This document shows, piece after piece, positions 48,201-59,083 of a DNA stretch of 64,000 nt. A program made the position numbers and the translations under genes. This DNA is from Oscarella lobularis. Taxonomy: Eukaryota; Porifera; Homoscleromorpha; Homosclerophorida; Oscarellidae. Numbering within the stretch: position 1 is the first letter of the stretch; each line of letters begins with the position of its first letter. Where the stretch lies: positions 930,001-994,000 of the forward strand of contig NC_089188.1 of NCBI RefSeq assembly GCF_947507565.1, in the 5' to 3' direction. The notes beneath the pieces are model-generated. The model was not told where the DNA came from. It did not search any database and saw only the letters and a program-made list of their open reading frames with translations.

Positions 48201-50296
48201 GTGAAGGTACGGAAGGAGAATTTTCTGAGGACAGCCTTCGACGAAATTGACAATGGCCGCCAATCCGTGCGCCACAACGCGACCGCTCGAATCGTCAAGA
48301 CTGCTCATCAAGACAGGAAGAACCTATAAGGATACAAATGAAAATTAAGAATACACACACGACTCTATCCTGCCTTAGTGTGAAATTTCTTTTGGAATGA
48401 CGACGAGAAGTCCGTTGCCATTTGACCGATCGCCTGGCAACAGGCGTAGCGAACTCGGGGATGCTAGACACATCGATTAGAATAAGTTATGTTCATTGGA
48501 GTCAGCGCGTACTGGATCACTGAAATAGGGCAATATGCCATCGACAAGCTGAGGTAGGAGTACTTCCATTTGAGCGTGACAACCCTCGCCCACCGCCGAC
48601 AAGGCCATGAGGCCCGCGTGACGGTAACGCCAATCACCTGTAAAACAATATAAGGGCATCTGCATTACAAAATCTATAGGAGTCTACTCACTGTGACAAA
48701 GCATTTGGGACACTGCAGGCGTTACGTGAGGCAAGATAGCCTTTCCTCCCAAAGCGCACGCAAGACGATCGAGGCTAGTCTCGCCGACTACAGCACTACT
48801 AAAAGTAACAAAGAAATACATGCATGCATACATACAACTTCATTGGTTATTTCAAACTATTTAATTACCTATCGTCATCTTCGTCGTTTATACTTTCTTC
48901 TTTGCTCCACGCTTCCAAGTTGTCGTCGAGATCGACCATGAACGCCAATGCTTGCTGAACTATAGAATCAAAATCATTCATTCTCAGATAGAAGCGTTTT
49001 TTAAACGTAATACCTATAGGCTCGATGTATTTGTGGTGCTTTCGAACCCTCGCAGGAACTGGTGCAAAAGAGGAATTAGACAGCACATTCATCTATATAC
49101 TCTTAGCAACCGACCTTCTTCTGTCAAACTCACAATGAACTCAAATCCAAGATGACGCCACGAATCCTCCAACTCATTCGTACCACAAATCTAACATCAT
49201 AAAACGTCAATATAAATAAATTGGTATCGAGGTTCTTGCCTTTAGCATCAAATCGAAACATTGAGGCACAAACGGTCGCAGGACTTTCGGCGAATTTTCA
49301 GCTAATTCAATAAAACTCTTCATCACTTCATCATCCTCTTGAACAACGGCACTCTTCTCGATAATCTAATATAAAGTGAATTAGTAAATATTTAATTGCT
49401 TTCTTTTTCCTACTTGCAGAGCAGCGGGAATCAGTTCGGCGAATTGAACTTGCATTTGATGATCTTCGAGCGAATTGACGAAAGAGACCCACGTTTGAAC
49501 GGCCATCTGCTGGACTTCGTCGTTCTTCTTATCCATGGCCTTCCAAAGAATCTCCTTCACGACGAGACGATAGCGCGCCTCCTGCTCGCCGAAAATGCCC
49601 GGGAAATTGTTTAGAATTCGCAAGGAGCACAGATTCAAATTTAGTACGTCCGACTTGGACGACTCGAAGAGGAACGTCAGAACTTCTTGCCAAGGATTCT
49701 CAAACTCTAAAAACATAGACAATAAATACAATACCAATTAAGATAACCAATTATACGAATTTAGTATAGTAAACAAAGCCTCATAGTGTTTATAGTCTAA
49801 GTACAGATGCTACTGTTAGTGTATCTCCAAATATTACCCTGTGAGCATCTTGCCCATTCTGCAATGGCATCGCTCAATTTCATTCGTATCCCTTTGTCTT
49901 CTTCGATTTGGACTCGGGCTAGAAGTGCTGCTCTGACGGCGTTCATCACGTTGGGGTCGATTGGCGAGCCTTCGTCGTTCTCTTTCATTACGACTAGAGC
50001 GATTTTTCGAAGGAGAACCGCCGAAAGTTGTCGGATCTGCACGCGAGGCGATATTTTCGTGCGATTTGCTGCGAATTGTTTTTCACCTTGTTGTCTCCGT
50101 CGCCGCAAAGAGACTTTACGAGCCCGCCGAGTCGAAGGGAGGTCGGTAGACCGTTGTAGGCGCTCTAAATCGACAGGGTTCCCGAAGTGGAGCCCCAATC
50201 GACCATTCGTTCGCTCACCTCCGCAGCTTCTCGCACTTGGTTGTCATCGGTAAGTAGTTGGTGTAGAAGCTGATCGAAATGAACGCTCAGATCCAT
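45291..50296 (-). CDS. IPO5: Importin-5 (karyopherin beta-3)
   Basis: About two dozen small exons from the start at 50296 ([20 protein letters not shown]) to the stop at 45291. HEAT-repeat text matches importin-5 throughout: '[16 protein letters not shown]' (49620), '[18 protein letters not shown]' (48630), '[18 protein letters not shown]' (47900), '[12 protein letters not shown]' (46290) and '[16 protein letters not shown]' (45580), with an acidic segment ([10 protein letters not shown]) near 48890. It imports ribosomal proteins and core histones and binds RanGTP through the N-terminal repeats. The final exon (45379-45291) ends '[18 protein letters not shown]', in line with the family C-terminus. 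Introns are mostly 45-70 bp. It converges with COPS9 across 88 bp. Pieces of this gene recur in the array to its right. Confidence 0.93.
45893..45959. repeat. Hairpin (23-bp inverted arms) in an IPO5 intron
   Basis: accgtattctgcgaatagaa (continuing to 45915) pairs with the reverse complement of 45937-45959, matching 20 of 23 bases around a 21-base loop. It lies within an importin-5 intron. It could be a tiny MITE or foldback remnant. Confidence 0.7.
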
Positions 50297-50554
50297 TGGT
50301 AGTTTCGTACGCCACGTTGTGCAAAGGATGCGCTCCCGGATACCAAGTGGGTAGTATTTGCATCATAGATAGATGATATTGAAGGAGAATATTCCTCCAC
50401 GAGATTTTTCAGATACAACACAATCAACCACAAATACAGTAAGTACATGCAGTACAATCAGAACAAAACAAGACTAGGTAAATTAGGACAAAAATCATTG
50501 TCACATACAACACACACGTAAGGGCTTCACACACACAAAGATATTACACATAAG
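50297..50554. other. IPO5 5' flank and 3' flank of LSM14-NTPase copy 1
   Basis: The first part (50300-50370; 'ctcccggataccaagtgggt') is IPO5 5' sequence that reappears in each array unit. The second part (about 50380-50550; 'cagatacaacacaatcaac', 'acacacgtaagggc') is the 3' flank shared by all NTPase copies. Confidence 0.7.
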
Positions 50555-52864
50555 CTAGCTAGCTGGGTAAGGTCCGACAGATTGACGAGCCTGTTCAGCG
50601 GGTTCTATTGCCTTGGCATCCTCACAAGCCGTCTGAATGAGTGGCAGAGCTTCGAAAAACTTAAACGGAAGCAGCGGCAACAGTTTCTGCACGTGTTCTC
50701 TCTCCGTTGCAGTATGTACTAAAGCATTCTTCAGTGCAACTATTATGCTTCTGCACACATCGCGATGATTGAACTTCTTTGGAAGATGATCTTTCAATAC
50801 TGAATACTTCTTGGAAATCCCTTGAACCTTGCGAAGGACGCATTCCTCCAACTCCTCGATATAATCACATAACGCGCAGTTTTTTAAATCGTCCACAGAA
50901 AGCCCCGCGTTCTTGCACTGTTCGACAATATCATCGAGAGGCTTATTCAAAGGAGATCGAGCATCATTGGCGTTTCCCGCATCAATTTCGTTAATGAGAC
51001 GTTCCCCAAAATCCAACATGACGGAGCGAAATAGATGATAGGAGAGATGGCTCTTGAGGGTTTCCAGAAATAAAGTAGCCTTTTCAGCGAGAACCCCAGA
51101 TGATGAGATAGCAGAGGTAACGAAAGTCTGAAATGGAACATGAGCCACATAGACGTGCTGTTCTTTCGGCGTCAACGCGCTCTCTCCTTCTGCTTCGTCA
51201 ACCTCCAACGAAGCGGTCTGAATTGGTCTCAAAAACGGCTCTAAATGCTTATACAAGCCCTCAACTCTCCAATAAAGCGCGGATCTTGGAACGCCCTGAA
51301 AATCAAGCGCCACGCTTCGTAGGAGCAGTCGGTCGCTGATGTCAAGATCTTGCAGCAAAGGCAAAGTCTCTGCCCAAAGTTCCTCCGCAATTTTCTCTTC
51401 AATTTCGCCGAAACAGAACTCTCTGACAAAGTCGATACGAGCAGCCGGCTTCCTCTTGGAGAACCTGTCCATAAGATGGATCAATAGCGCTGGAGAGCGA
51501 CAGCAGAAATTCTTTATTTCCTTTTCCAAAGAAAGGTTCGGCAAGGAATCGCACAACGCGTCAAGCGCTACGGTGGAAACACTGCAAGGAAGATCCAATC
51601 GATAAACAGTGATATCCATGGGAAAATGATGAATATTTATCAGAGCTGACATCATGCATGACCCGGTTACAGCAAAGCGGACTTTGTGAGGCTGTCCATC
51701 CTCTTTGTAGTCGACAAGATTTTTATAGACCCATCTCATGTTGGACACCTTTTCCTGGTCAAGACCTCCGTCCTTTGCCGGCCAAAAGAAAAACCGTTGC
51801 ACTTCATCAATAAGGATGAAGAGAGGCTGTTCTGATCCAGCTGTCAGAGCTTTTAAGCCTTCTAAGAGATCATCGAGATAGGCGCCCCCGCTGTTACGTC
51901 CCAGAAAGTCTCTATAATCAGCGTCGTTTCTGATAGTGGATAGATGGGGAAGCCTGACGTGCAGCTCTTGGGCCAGACGGTTCATATCCTTAAGTATGTC
52001 CACCATCAAATGATCAGGAGTTGAACAATTCAGCTCGTCAAGCTTCAGTTTCCAAATTATTGCCGGGTAATTTGAATTGACCCCATACTTTGGGTGTTTT
52101 TTGATGAGGCCCGGCAAAACGACGTTCAACCACGTTGATTTTCCTTTTATAATTGTAAGAGTAACTACACTACGTTCAACATAAAAAATTGACAATTACC
52201 TGATTTTATCATCCCGTTTATCGTGAGGACTGAGGACACACTTCTTGTGATATCGAAATTTATCCAACGCTCTGTCTTCTCAATCAAATCGCCGCATTGA
52301 ACGAGACTGCGTGAAGACTCGACACAGATTCGCGTGAATTCCTTCTCTTTATCAACGCGGACGTCACGAATTTTGCTCAAACGAGCTCGGCAGCGATCAG
52401 GTAACGATAACCTGTAGACAAACAGATAGTCACCAACAGGTCCTCCTCGTACAACGTAAGGGATCCCACGTGCCTTGACCATTCACGCGACACGTGCGAA
52501 CGATGCTGAGTCACGCGCGTCGCGAGAGGAGCTGATTCTCTTTGGGATACGATTTCTGAAGTCGTCGAAGATTTTTTGCGAGGCAGCTCGAAGACGACGA
52601 GGTCGGCCTTGTCAAAGACGGCAGACTTGACTGAAACGGTTGGATGTCTTTTGTCGACAAAGCGATTCTCTGTGCCGTGAAACTTGACTACGAATAAGAG
52701 AGACGTTGAAAGGTAAGAGGGAAGGCGTGCGTTGCTTCGCTTGCCTTCAGAGAGGGTGACTGTCTCGCATTAGGATCGATTTTGTGCAAGACGCCCTCGA
52801 AGCGTTCCTGCGACTTCGATATCACGCTCATTCGACTTCCTAGACAGTCGCTGAGCCCGCTCAT
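50555..52864 (-). CDS. LSM14-like domain / P-loop NTPase, array copy 1
   Basis: The NTPase part (from about 52482 down to 50555) is open apart from one 56-bp intron. Splicing at SG|KS restores Walker A GMIKSGKSTWLN, and Walker B is FILIDEVQRFFFW. A possible sensor block is 'RFAVTGSCMM'. The N-terminal Sm-like exon starts at 52864 (MSGLSDCLGSRMSVISKSQE) but, relative to the other copies, one base is missing near 52772 ('gtctcgcat' where others have 'gtcttcgcat'). The LSM14-like domain is therefore frameshifted after 'HKIDPNA'. The gene may be a pseudogene, or may be expressed from an internal Met (52482) as NTPase only. It has the longest C-terminus of the set, ending SVGPYPAS. The C-terminal half contains a conserved helical region (LDDIVEQCKNAGLS). 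Function unknown. Confidence 0.65.
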
Positions 52865-52994
52865 GCTTAGCCTTGCAGAGAAATTCCCGAAATGGTGCCG
52901 ATCGTTGTACCACGTGGTTGTAGTTCTACTGTACCTGTCCCGGATGCCCAAGTCATCAAGGTCTCTCGTACCATAGATTGCCCGTGGCCTTCAG

Positions 52995-53115
52995 GGGCCT
53001 AAATAATATTGACACTGAGGCACAAACGGTAGAGATACTTTCGGCCAATTCAATAAAAACTCTTCGTCTCTTAGTCATCCTCTCACTCTTGATAACTTTG
53101 TGCAAAGATGTGCTA
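52995..53115 (-). pseudogene. Importin-5 scrap in array spacer 1
   Basis: 'gaggcacaaacggtagagat' and 'ttcaataaaa' match an IPO5 exon at 49263-49330, joined directly to 'ttgtgcaaagatg...cggataccaag', which matches IPO5 5' flank at 50315-50345. The roughly 1 kb between them in IPO5 is deleted. Confidence 0.8.
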
Positions 53116-53365
53116 CCGCCTCCCGGATACCAAGTGAGATGCAAAAGAGAAAGACCCTTTATTGGCATCATAGATATCGGAGGAGCATATAAGGCTCTGC
53201 GGAGGAAGCTCGGTTCCTCCACGATATCAACACAAATCTAGGACAAACCCAGTAACTACCAATAAACGTAAGTACAGTACAATCAGAGCAAACCAAGACT
53301 AGGTAAATTAGAACGAAATCATTGTCACATACAACACACACGTAAGGGCATCACACAAAAAGATA

Positions 53366-55660
53366 TTACGGGTAAGGTCCGACGGATTGACGAGCCTGTT
53401 CAGCGGGTTCTATTGCCTTGGCATCCTCACAAGCCGTCTGAATGAGTGGCAGAGCTTCGAAAAACTTAAACGGAAACAGCGGCAACAGTTTCTGAACGTG
53501 TTCTCTCTCCGTTGCAGTATGTACTAAAGCATTCTTCAGTGCAACTATTATGCTTCTGCACACATCGCGATGATTCAACTTCTTTGGGAGATGATCTTTC
53601 AACACTGAATACTTCTTGGAAATCCCTTGAACCTTGCGAAGGACGCATTTCTCCAACTCCCCGATATAATCACATAACGCGCAGTTTTTTAAATCGTCCA
53701 AAGAAAGCCCCGCGTTCTTGCACTGTTCGACAATATCATCGAGAGGCTTATTCAAAGGAGATCCAGCATCATTGGCGTTTCCCGCATCAATTTCGTTAAT
53801 GAGACGTTCCCCAAAATCCAACATGACGGAGCGAAATAGATGATAGAAGAGATCGTTCTTGCATGTGTCTCGAAATAAAGTAGGCGATTCAGCGAGAACC
53901 CCAGATGATGAGATAGCAGAGGTAACGAAAGCCTGAAATGGAATATATGCCACATAGACGTTCTGTTCTTTCGGCGTCGACGCGCTCTCTCCTTCTGATT
54001 CGTCAACCTCCAACGAAACGGTCCGAATCGGTCTAAAAAACGGCTCTAAATGCTTATACAAGCCCTCGAAAACTCTCCTATTGTATAGCGCGGATCTTGG
54101 AACGCCTTGAAAATCAAGCCCCACGCTTCGTAGCAGCAATCGCTCGTTGATGTCAAGATCTTGCAGGAAAGGAAAAGTCTCTGCCCAAAGTTCCGCCGCA
54201 ATTTCCCTCTCAATTTCGTCGAAGCAGAACTCTCTGACAGACTCGATACAAGCAACTTGGGAGAACTTGTCCATAAGATGAATCAATAGCGCTGGAGAGC
54301 GACTGCAGAAATTTTTTATTTCTTTTTCCAAAGAAAGGCTTGGCAAGGAATCGCACAATGCGTTGAGCGCTACGGTGGGAACACTGCAAGGAAGATCCAA
54401 TTGATAAACAGTGATATTCGTCCTATTTGTGGGACATTGAGGAATATTCACCAGACCTGATATCATGCATGACCCGGTTACAGCAAAGCGGACTTTGTGA
54501 GGCTCTCCATAGGTGATAAGATTTTTATAGATCCATCTCATGGTGGACACCTTTTCCTTGTCACCGTCCTTTGCCGGCCAAAAGAAAAACCGTTGCACTT
54601 CATCAATAAGGATGAAGAGAGGCTGTTCTGATCCAGCTGTCAGAGCTTTTAAGCCTTTTAAGAGATCTATTAGATAGGCGCCAACGCTGCTCCGTCCCAG
54701 AAAGTTTTTATAATCAGCTGAGTTTCTGATAGTGGATCGAGAGGGAAGCCTGACGTGCAGCTCTTCAGCCAGACGATTCATTTCCCGAATTATGTCCACC
54801 ATCAAGTGATCAGGAGTGAAACAATTCAGCTTCTCAAGATTCAGTTTCCAAATTATTGCCGGGTGATTCGAATTGACTCCATACTTTGGGTGTTTTTTGA
54901 TGAGACCCGGCAAAACAGCGTTCAACCACGTTGATTTTCCTTTTACATTTGTAAGAGTAACTACACTACGTTCAACATAAAAAATTGACAATTACCTGAT
55001 TTTATCATCCCGTTTATCGTGAGGACTGAGGAAAAACTTCTTGTGATATCGAAATTTATCCAACGCTCTGTCTTCTCAATCAAATCGCCGCGTTGGACGA
55101 GACTGCGTGAAGACCCAACACAGATTCGCGTGAATTCCTTCTCTTTATCAACGCGGACGTCACGAATTTTGCTCAAACGAGCTCGGCAGCGATCGGGTAA
55201 CAATAACCTGTAGACAAACAGATAGTCACCAACTCTTCATACAACGTAAAAGGGATCCCACGTGCCTTGACCAACATTCACGCGACACGTGCGAACGATG
55301 CTGAGTCAGCGTTGCAAGAGGAGCTGATTTTCTTGGGGATACGATTTTTGGGGTTTTCGAAGTGTTTTCGCGAAGCGACTCGAAGACGACGAGGTCGGCC
55401 TTGTCAAAGACGGCATATTTGACTAAAACGGTTGGATGTCCTTCGTCGACAATGCGATCCTCTGTGCCGTGAAACTTGACTACGAATAAGAGAGACGTTG
55501 AAAGGTAAGAGGAACGGCGTGCGGTGCTTCGCTTGCCTTCAGAGAGGGTCACTGTCTGCGCATTGGGATCGATTGCGTGTAAGACGCCCTCGAAGCGTTC
55601 CTGCGTCTTCGAGATTACGCTCATTCGACTTCCTAGAATGCCGTCGCGCGCCCGATTCAT
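53366..55660 (-). CDS. LSM14-like domain / P-loop NTPase, array copy 2
   Basis: The Sm-like exon begins near 55660 (a longer frame opens at 55840) with 'GILGSRMSVISKTQERFEGV', then 'IDPNAQTVTLSEGKRS', 'VVKFHGTEDRIVD' and 'FDKADLVVFES'. This is the LSM14-type order: SKS..RYEG, TV.LS.V, GTE.R, F...D...L.V.E. The NTPase begins near 55200. Walker A GMIKSGKSTWLN forms only after removal of a 56-bp intron, and Walker B LFILIDEVQRFFF follows. The link between the two domains changes frame, so another small intron is expected at about 55215-55260 (acceptor 'tttgtctacag' on the reverse strand). 541 codons are open for the NTPase part. It is very similar to the other copies, but residues before the LSM14 start are unique. 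Confidence 0.62.
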
Positions 55661-55919
55661 TACGCCGGCGATTAGAAGGTTTTTTCGTAGAGAGGGACTA
55701 CAGCGGCATCGTTGGCATTGCGCAACCTTTTCGAGAGAGATCTGCAGCACGTCCATTCGACTCTCGTGGCACGCTGCGCTCGTGGATGAGTCGGAATGAG
55801 ACCTTGACCCCTTGCGGAGTGCCGATCGTTGTGGCTGCACACCAAATCTAAATTTAGGCTGTCCCGGATGCCTGAGTCATTTCCGACGAATCCGTGGCCT
55901 TCAGACTGGGGCCTAAACA

Positions 55920-56045
55920 ATTATACTGACACTGAGGCACAAACAGTCGAGATAATCTCGGCGAATATTCGGCTAGTTCAATAAAACTTTTCGTCTCACT
56001 CCTGACAACGTTGTGCAAAGCTAGATGTGCTCCCGCCTCCCGGAT
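55920..56045 (-). pseudogene. Importin-5 scrap in array spacer 2
   Basis: 'gaggcacaaacagtcgagat' and 'gctagttcaataaaac' match the IPO5 exon near 49263-49320, again joined to 'gttgtgcaaag...ctcccggataccaag' from the IPO5 5' flank. Confidence 0.8.
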
Positions 56046-56345
56046 ACCAAGAGGGAGGCAAAAGAGAAAGACTATGTATTGGCATCATAGATATCGGAGG
56101 AGTATTATTTGCGGAGGAATCCCGTTCCTCCACGAAATTGTTCAGATACAACACAATCAACAAACACAGTAGTCTAACTACAAAAAAACCGTGAGTACAT
56201 GCCGTACAATCAGAGCAAAACAAGACTAGGTAAATGAGGACAAAAATCACTGTCACACACACAACAAACACGTAAGGGCATCACACAAAAAGATATTACA
56301 CATAAGGGTAAGGTCCGACGGATTGACGAGCCTGTTCAGCGGGTT

Positions 56346-58617
56346 CTATTGCCTTGGCATATCCTCACAAGCCGTCTGAATGAGTGGCAGAGCTTCGAAA
56401 AACTTAAACGGAAGCAGCACCAACAGTTTCTGCACGTGTTCTCTCTCCGTTGCAGTATGTACTAAAGCATTCTTCAGTGAAACTATTATGCTTCTGCACA
56501 CATCGCGATGATTGAACTTCTTTGGAAGATGATCTTTCAATACTGAAATTCCTTGAACCTTGCGAAGGACGCATTTCTCCAACTCCTTGATATAATCACA
56601 TAACGCGCAGTTTTTTAAATCGTCCAAAGAAAGCCCCGCGTTCTTGCACTGTTCGACAATATCATCAAGAGGCTTATTCAAAGGAGATCCAGCATCATTG
56701 GCGTTTCCCGCATTAATTTCGTTAATGAGACATTCCCCAAAATCCAACACGACGGAGCGAAATAGATGATAGAAGAGATCGTTCTTGCAGGCGCCTAGAA
56801 ATAAAAGAGGCATTTCAGGGAGAAGCCCAGACGATGAGATAGCAGAGGTAACGAAAGCCTGAAACGGAATATATGCCACATAGACGTGCTGTTCTTCCGG
56901 CGTCGACGCGCTCTCTCCTTCTGCTTCGTCAACCTCCAACGAAACGGTCCGAATCGGTCTCAAAAACGGCTCTAAATGCTTATACAAGCCCTTGAAAACT
57001 CTCCCATTGTATAGCGCGGATCTTGGAACGCCTTGAAAATCAAGCCCCACGCTTCGGAGCAGCAATCGCTCGTTGATGTCAAGATCTTGCAGGAAAGGGA
57101 ACGTCTCTGCCCAAAGTTCCGCCGCAATTTCCTTCTCAATTTCGTCAAAGCAGAACTCTCTGACAGACTCGATAGAAGCAGCTGTCTTTTTCTGGAGGTA
57201 GAACTTCTCCATAAGATGGATCATTAGCGCTGGAGAGCGACTGCAGAAATTCTTTATTTCCTTTTCCAAAGAAGGGCTTGATAAGGAAACGCGCAATTCG
57301 TTGAGCGCTACGGTGGGAACACTGCAAGGAAGATCCAATTGATAAACAGTGATATTCTTCCCATTTGTGGGACATTGATGAATATTCATCAGAGCTGACA
57401 TCATGCATGACCCGGTTACAGCAAAGCGGACTTTGTGAGGCTGTCCAGGCTCTACAAAGGTGACAAGACTTTTATAGACTCTTCTCATGGTAGACACCTT
57501 TTCCTGGTCAAGACCTCCGTCCTTTGCCGGCCAAAAGAAAAACCGTTGCACTTCATCAATAAGGATGAAGAGAGGCTGTTCTGATCCAGCTGTCAGAGCT
57601 TTTAAGCCTTTTAAGAGATCCATTAGATAAGCGCCCCCGCTGTTACGTCCCAGAAAACTTTTATAATCAGCTGGGTTTCTGATAGTGGATCGATCAGGAA
57701 GCTTGATATGCAGCTGTTTGGCCAGATCGTTCATTTCCTGAATTATGCCCACCATCAAACAATCAGGAGTGAAACAATTCAGCTTATCAAGATTCAGTTT
57801 CCAAATTATTGCCGGGTGATTTGAATCGACCCCATACTTTGGGTGTTTTTTGATGAGGCCCGGCAAAACAGCGTTCAACCACGTTGATTTTCCTTTTATA
57901 ATTGTAAGAGTAACTACACTACGTTCAACATTAAAAATTGACAATTACCTGATTTTATCATCCCGTTTATAGTGAGGACTGAGGACAAACCTCTTGTGAT
58001 ATCGAAATTTATCCAACGCTCAGTCTTCTCAATCAAATCGCCGCATTGAACGAGACTGCGTGAAGACCCAACACAGATTCGCGTGAATTCCTTCTCTTTG
58101 TCAACGCGGACGTCACGAATTTTGCTCAAACGAGTTCGGCAGCGATCGGGTAACGATAACCTGTAGACAAGCAGATAGTCACCACCAACAGGTCCTCCTC
58201 GTACAACGTAAGGGATCCCACGTGCCTCGACCATTCACGCGACACGTGCGAACGATGCTGAGTCACGAGCGTCGCGAGAGGAGCTGATTCTCTTGGGGAT
58301 ACGATTTCTGAAGTCGTCGAAGATTTTTTGCGAGGCGGCTCGAAGACGACGAGGTCGGCCTTGTCAAAGACGGCAGACTTGACTGAAACGGTTGGATGTC
58401 TTTTGTCGACAAAGCGATTCTCTGTGCCGTGGAACTTGACTACGAATAAGAGAGACGTTGAAAGGTGAGAGGGAAGGCGTGCGGTGCTTCGCTTGCCTTC
58501 GGAGAGGGTCACCGTCTTCGCATTAGGATCGATTTGGCGTAAGACGCCATCGAAGCGTTCCTGCGACTTCGATATCACGCTTATTCGACTTCCTACACGG
58601 TCGCTGAGACTGCTCAT
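56346..58617 (-). CDS. LSM14-like domain / P-loop NTPase, array copy 3
   Basis: The LSM14-like exon from 58617 (MSSLSDRVGSRISVISKSQE) is fully open through 'TVTLSEGKRSTA', 'KFHGTENRFVD' and 'FDKADLVVFEPP'. The NTPase frame begins near 58234 and carries Walker A GMIKSGKSTWLN across the intron and Walker B LFILIDEVQRFFF. A 2-bp insertion near 56360 replaces the usual C-terminus with EDMPRQ and an early stop, about 15 residues shorter than copies 1 and 2. A small intron is expected in the linker at about 58160-58225. Both domains look intact, so this is one of the two better candidates for a working gene. Confidence 0.65.
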
Positions 58618-58744
58618 GCTTATCCTTGCGGAGAAATGCCCGAAATGGTGCCGATCGTTGTACCACGTGGTGGTTGTTCAACTGTGGGCTGTCCCGGATG
58701 CATGAGTCAAGCAAGGCTCTCTCGCACGTTCCTGGGCGGGCCGA

Positions 58745-58865
58745 AATAACATTGACACTGAGGCACAAACGGTCGAGATACTTTCGGTGAATGTTCAGCT
58801 CTTCGTCATCCTCTCACTCTGACCACGTTGTGCATGCAAAGGATGCCCGGATACCAAGTGGGTCC
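58745..58865 (-). pseudogene. Importin-5 scrap in array spacer 3
   Basis: 'gaggcacaaacggtcgagat' plus 'tcttcgtcatcctct' match the IPO5 exon at 49263-49345, followed by 'acgttgtgcatgcaaaggat' and 'cccggataccaagtgggt' from the IPO5 5' flank. Confidence 0.8.
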
Positions 58866-59083
58866 CACAATTTGCTCTGTGGAGGAATCCCGTTCCTCCG
58901 CGAAATTGTTTAGATACAACACAATCAACAAACACAGTAGTCTAACTACAAAAAACGTGAGTACATGCAGTACAAAACAAGACAAGGGAAATTAGGACAA
59001 AAATCATTGTCACACACACGTAAGGGCATCACACAAAAAGATATTACACATAAGGGTCAGGTCCGACGGATGTTCAGCGGGTT

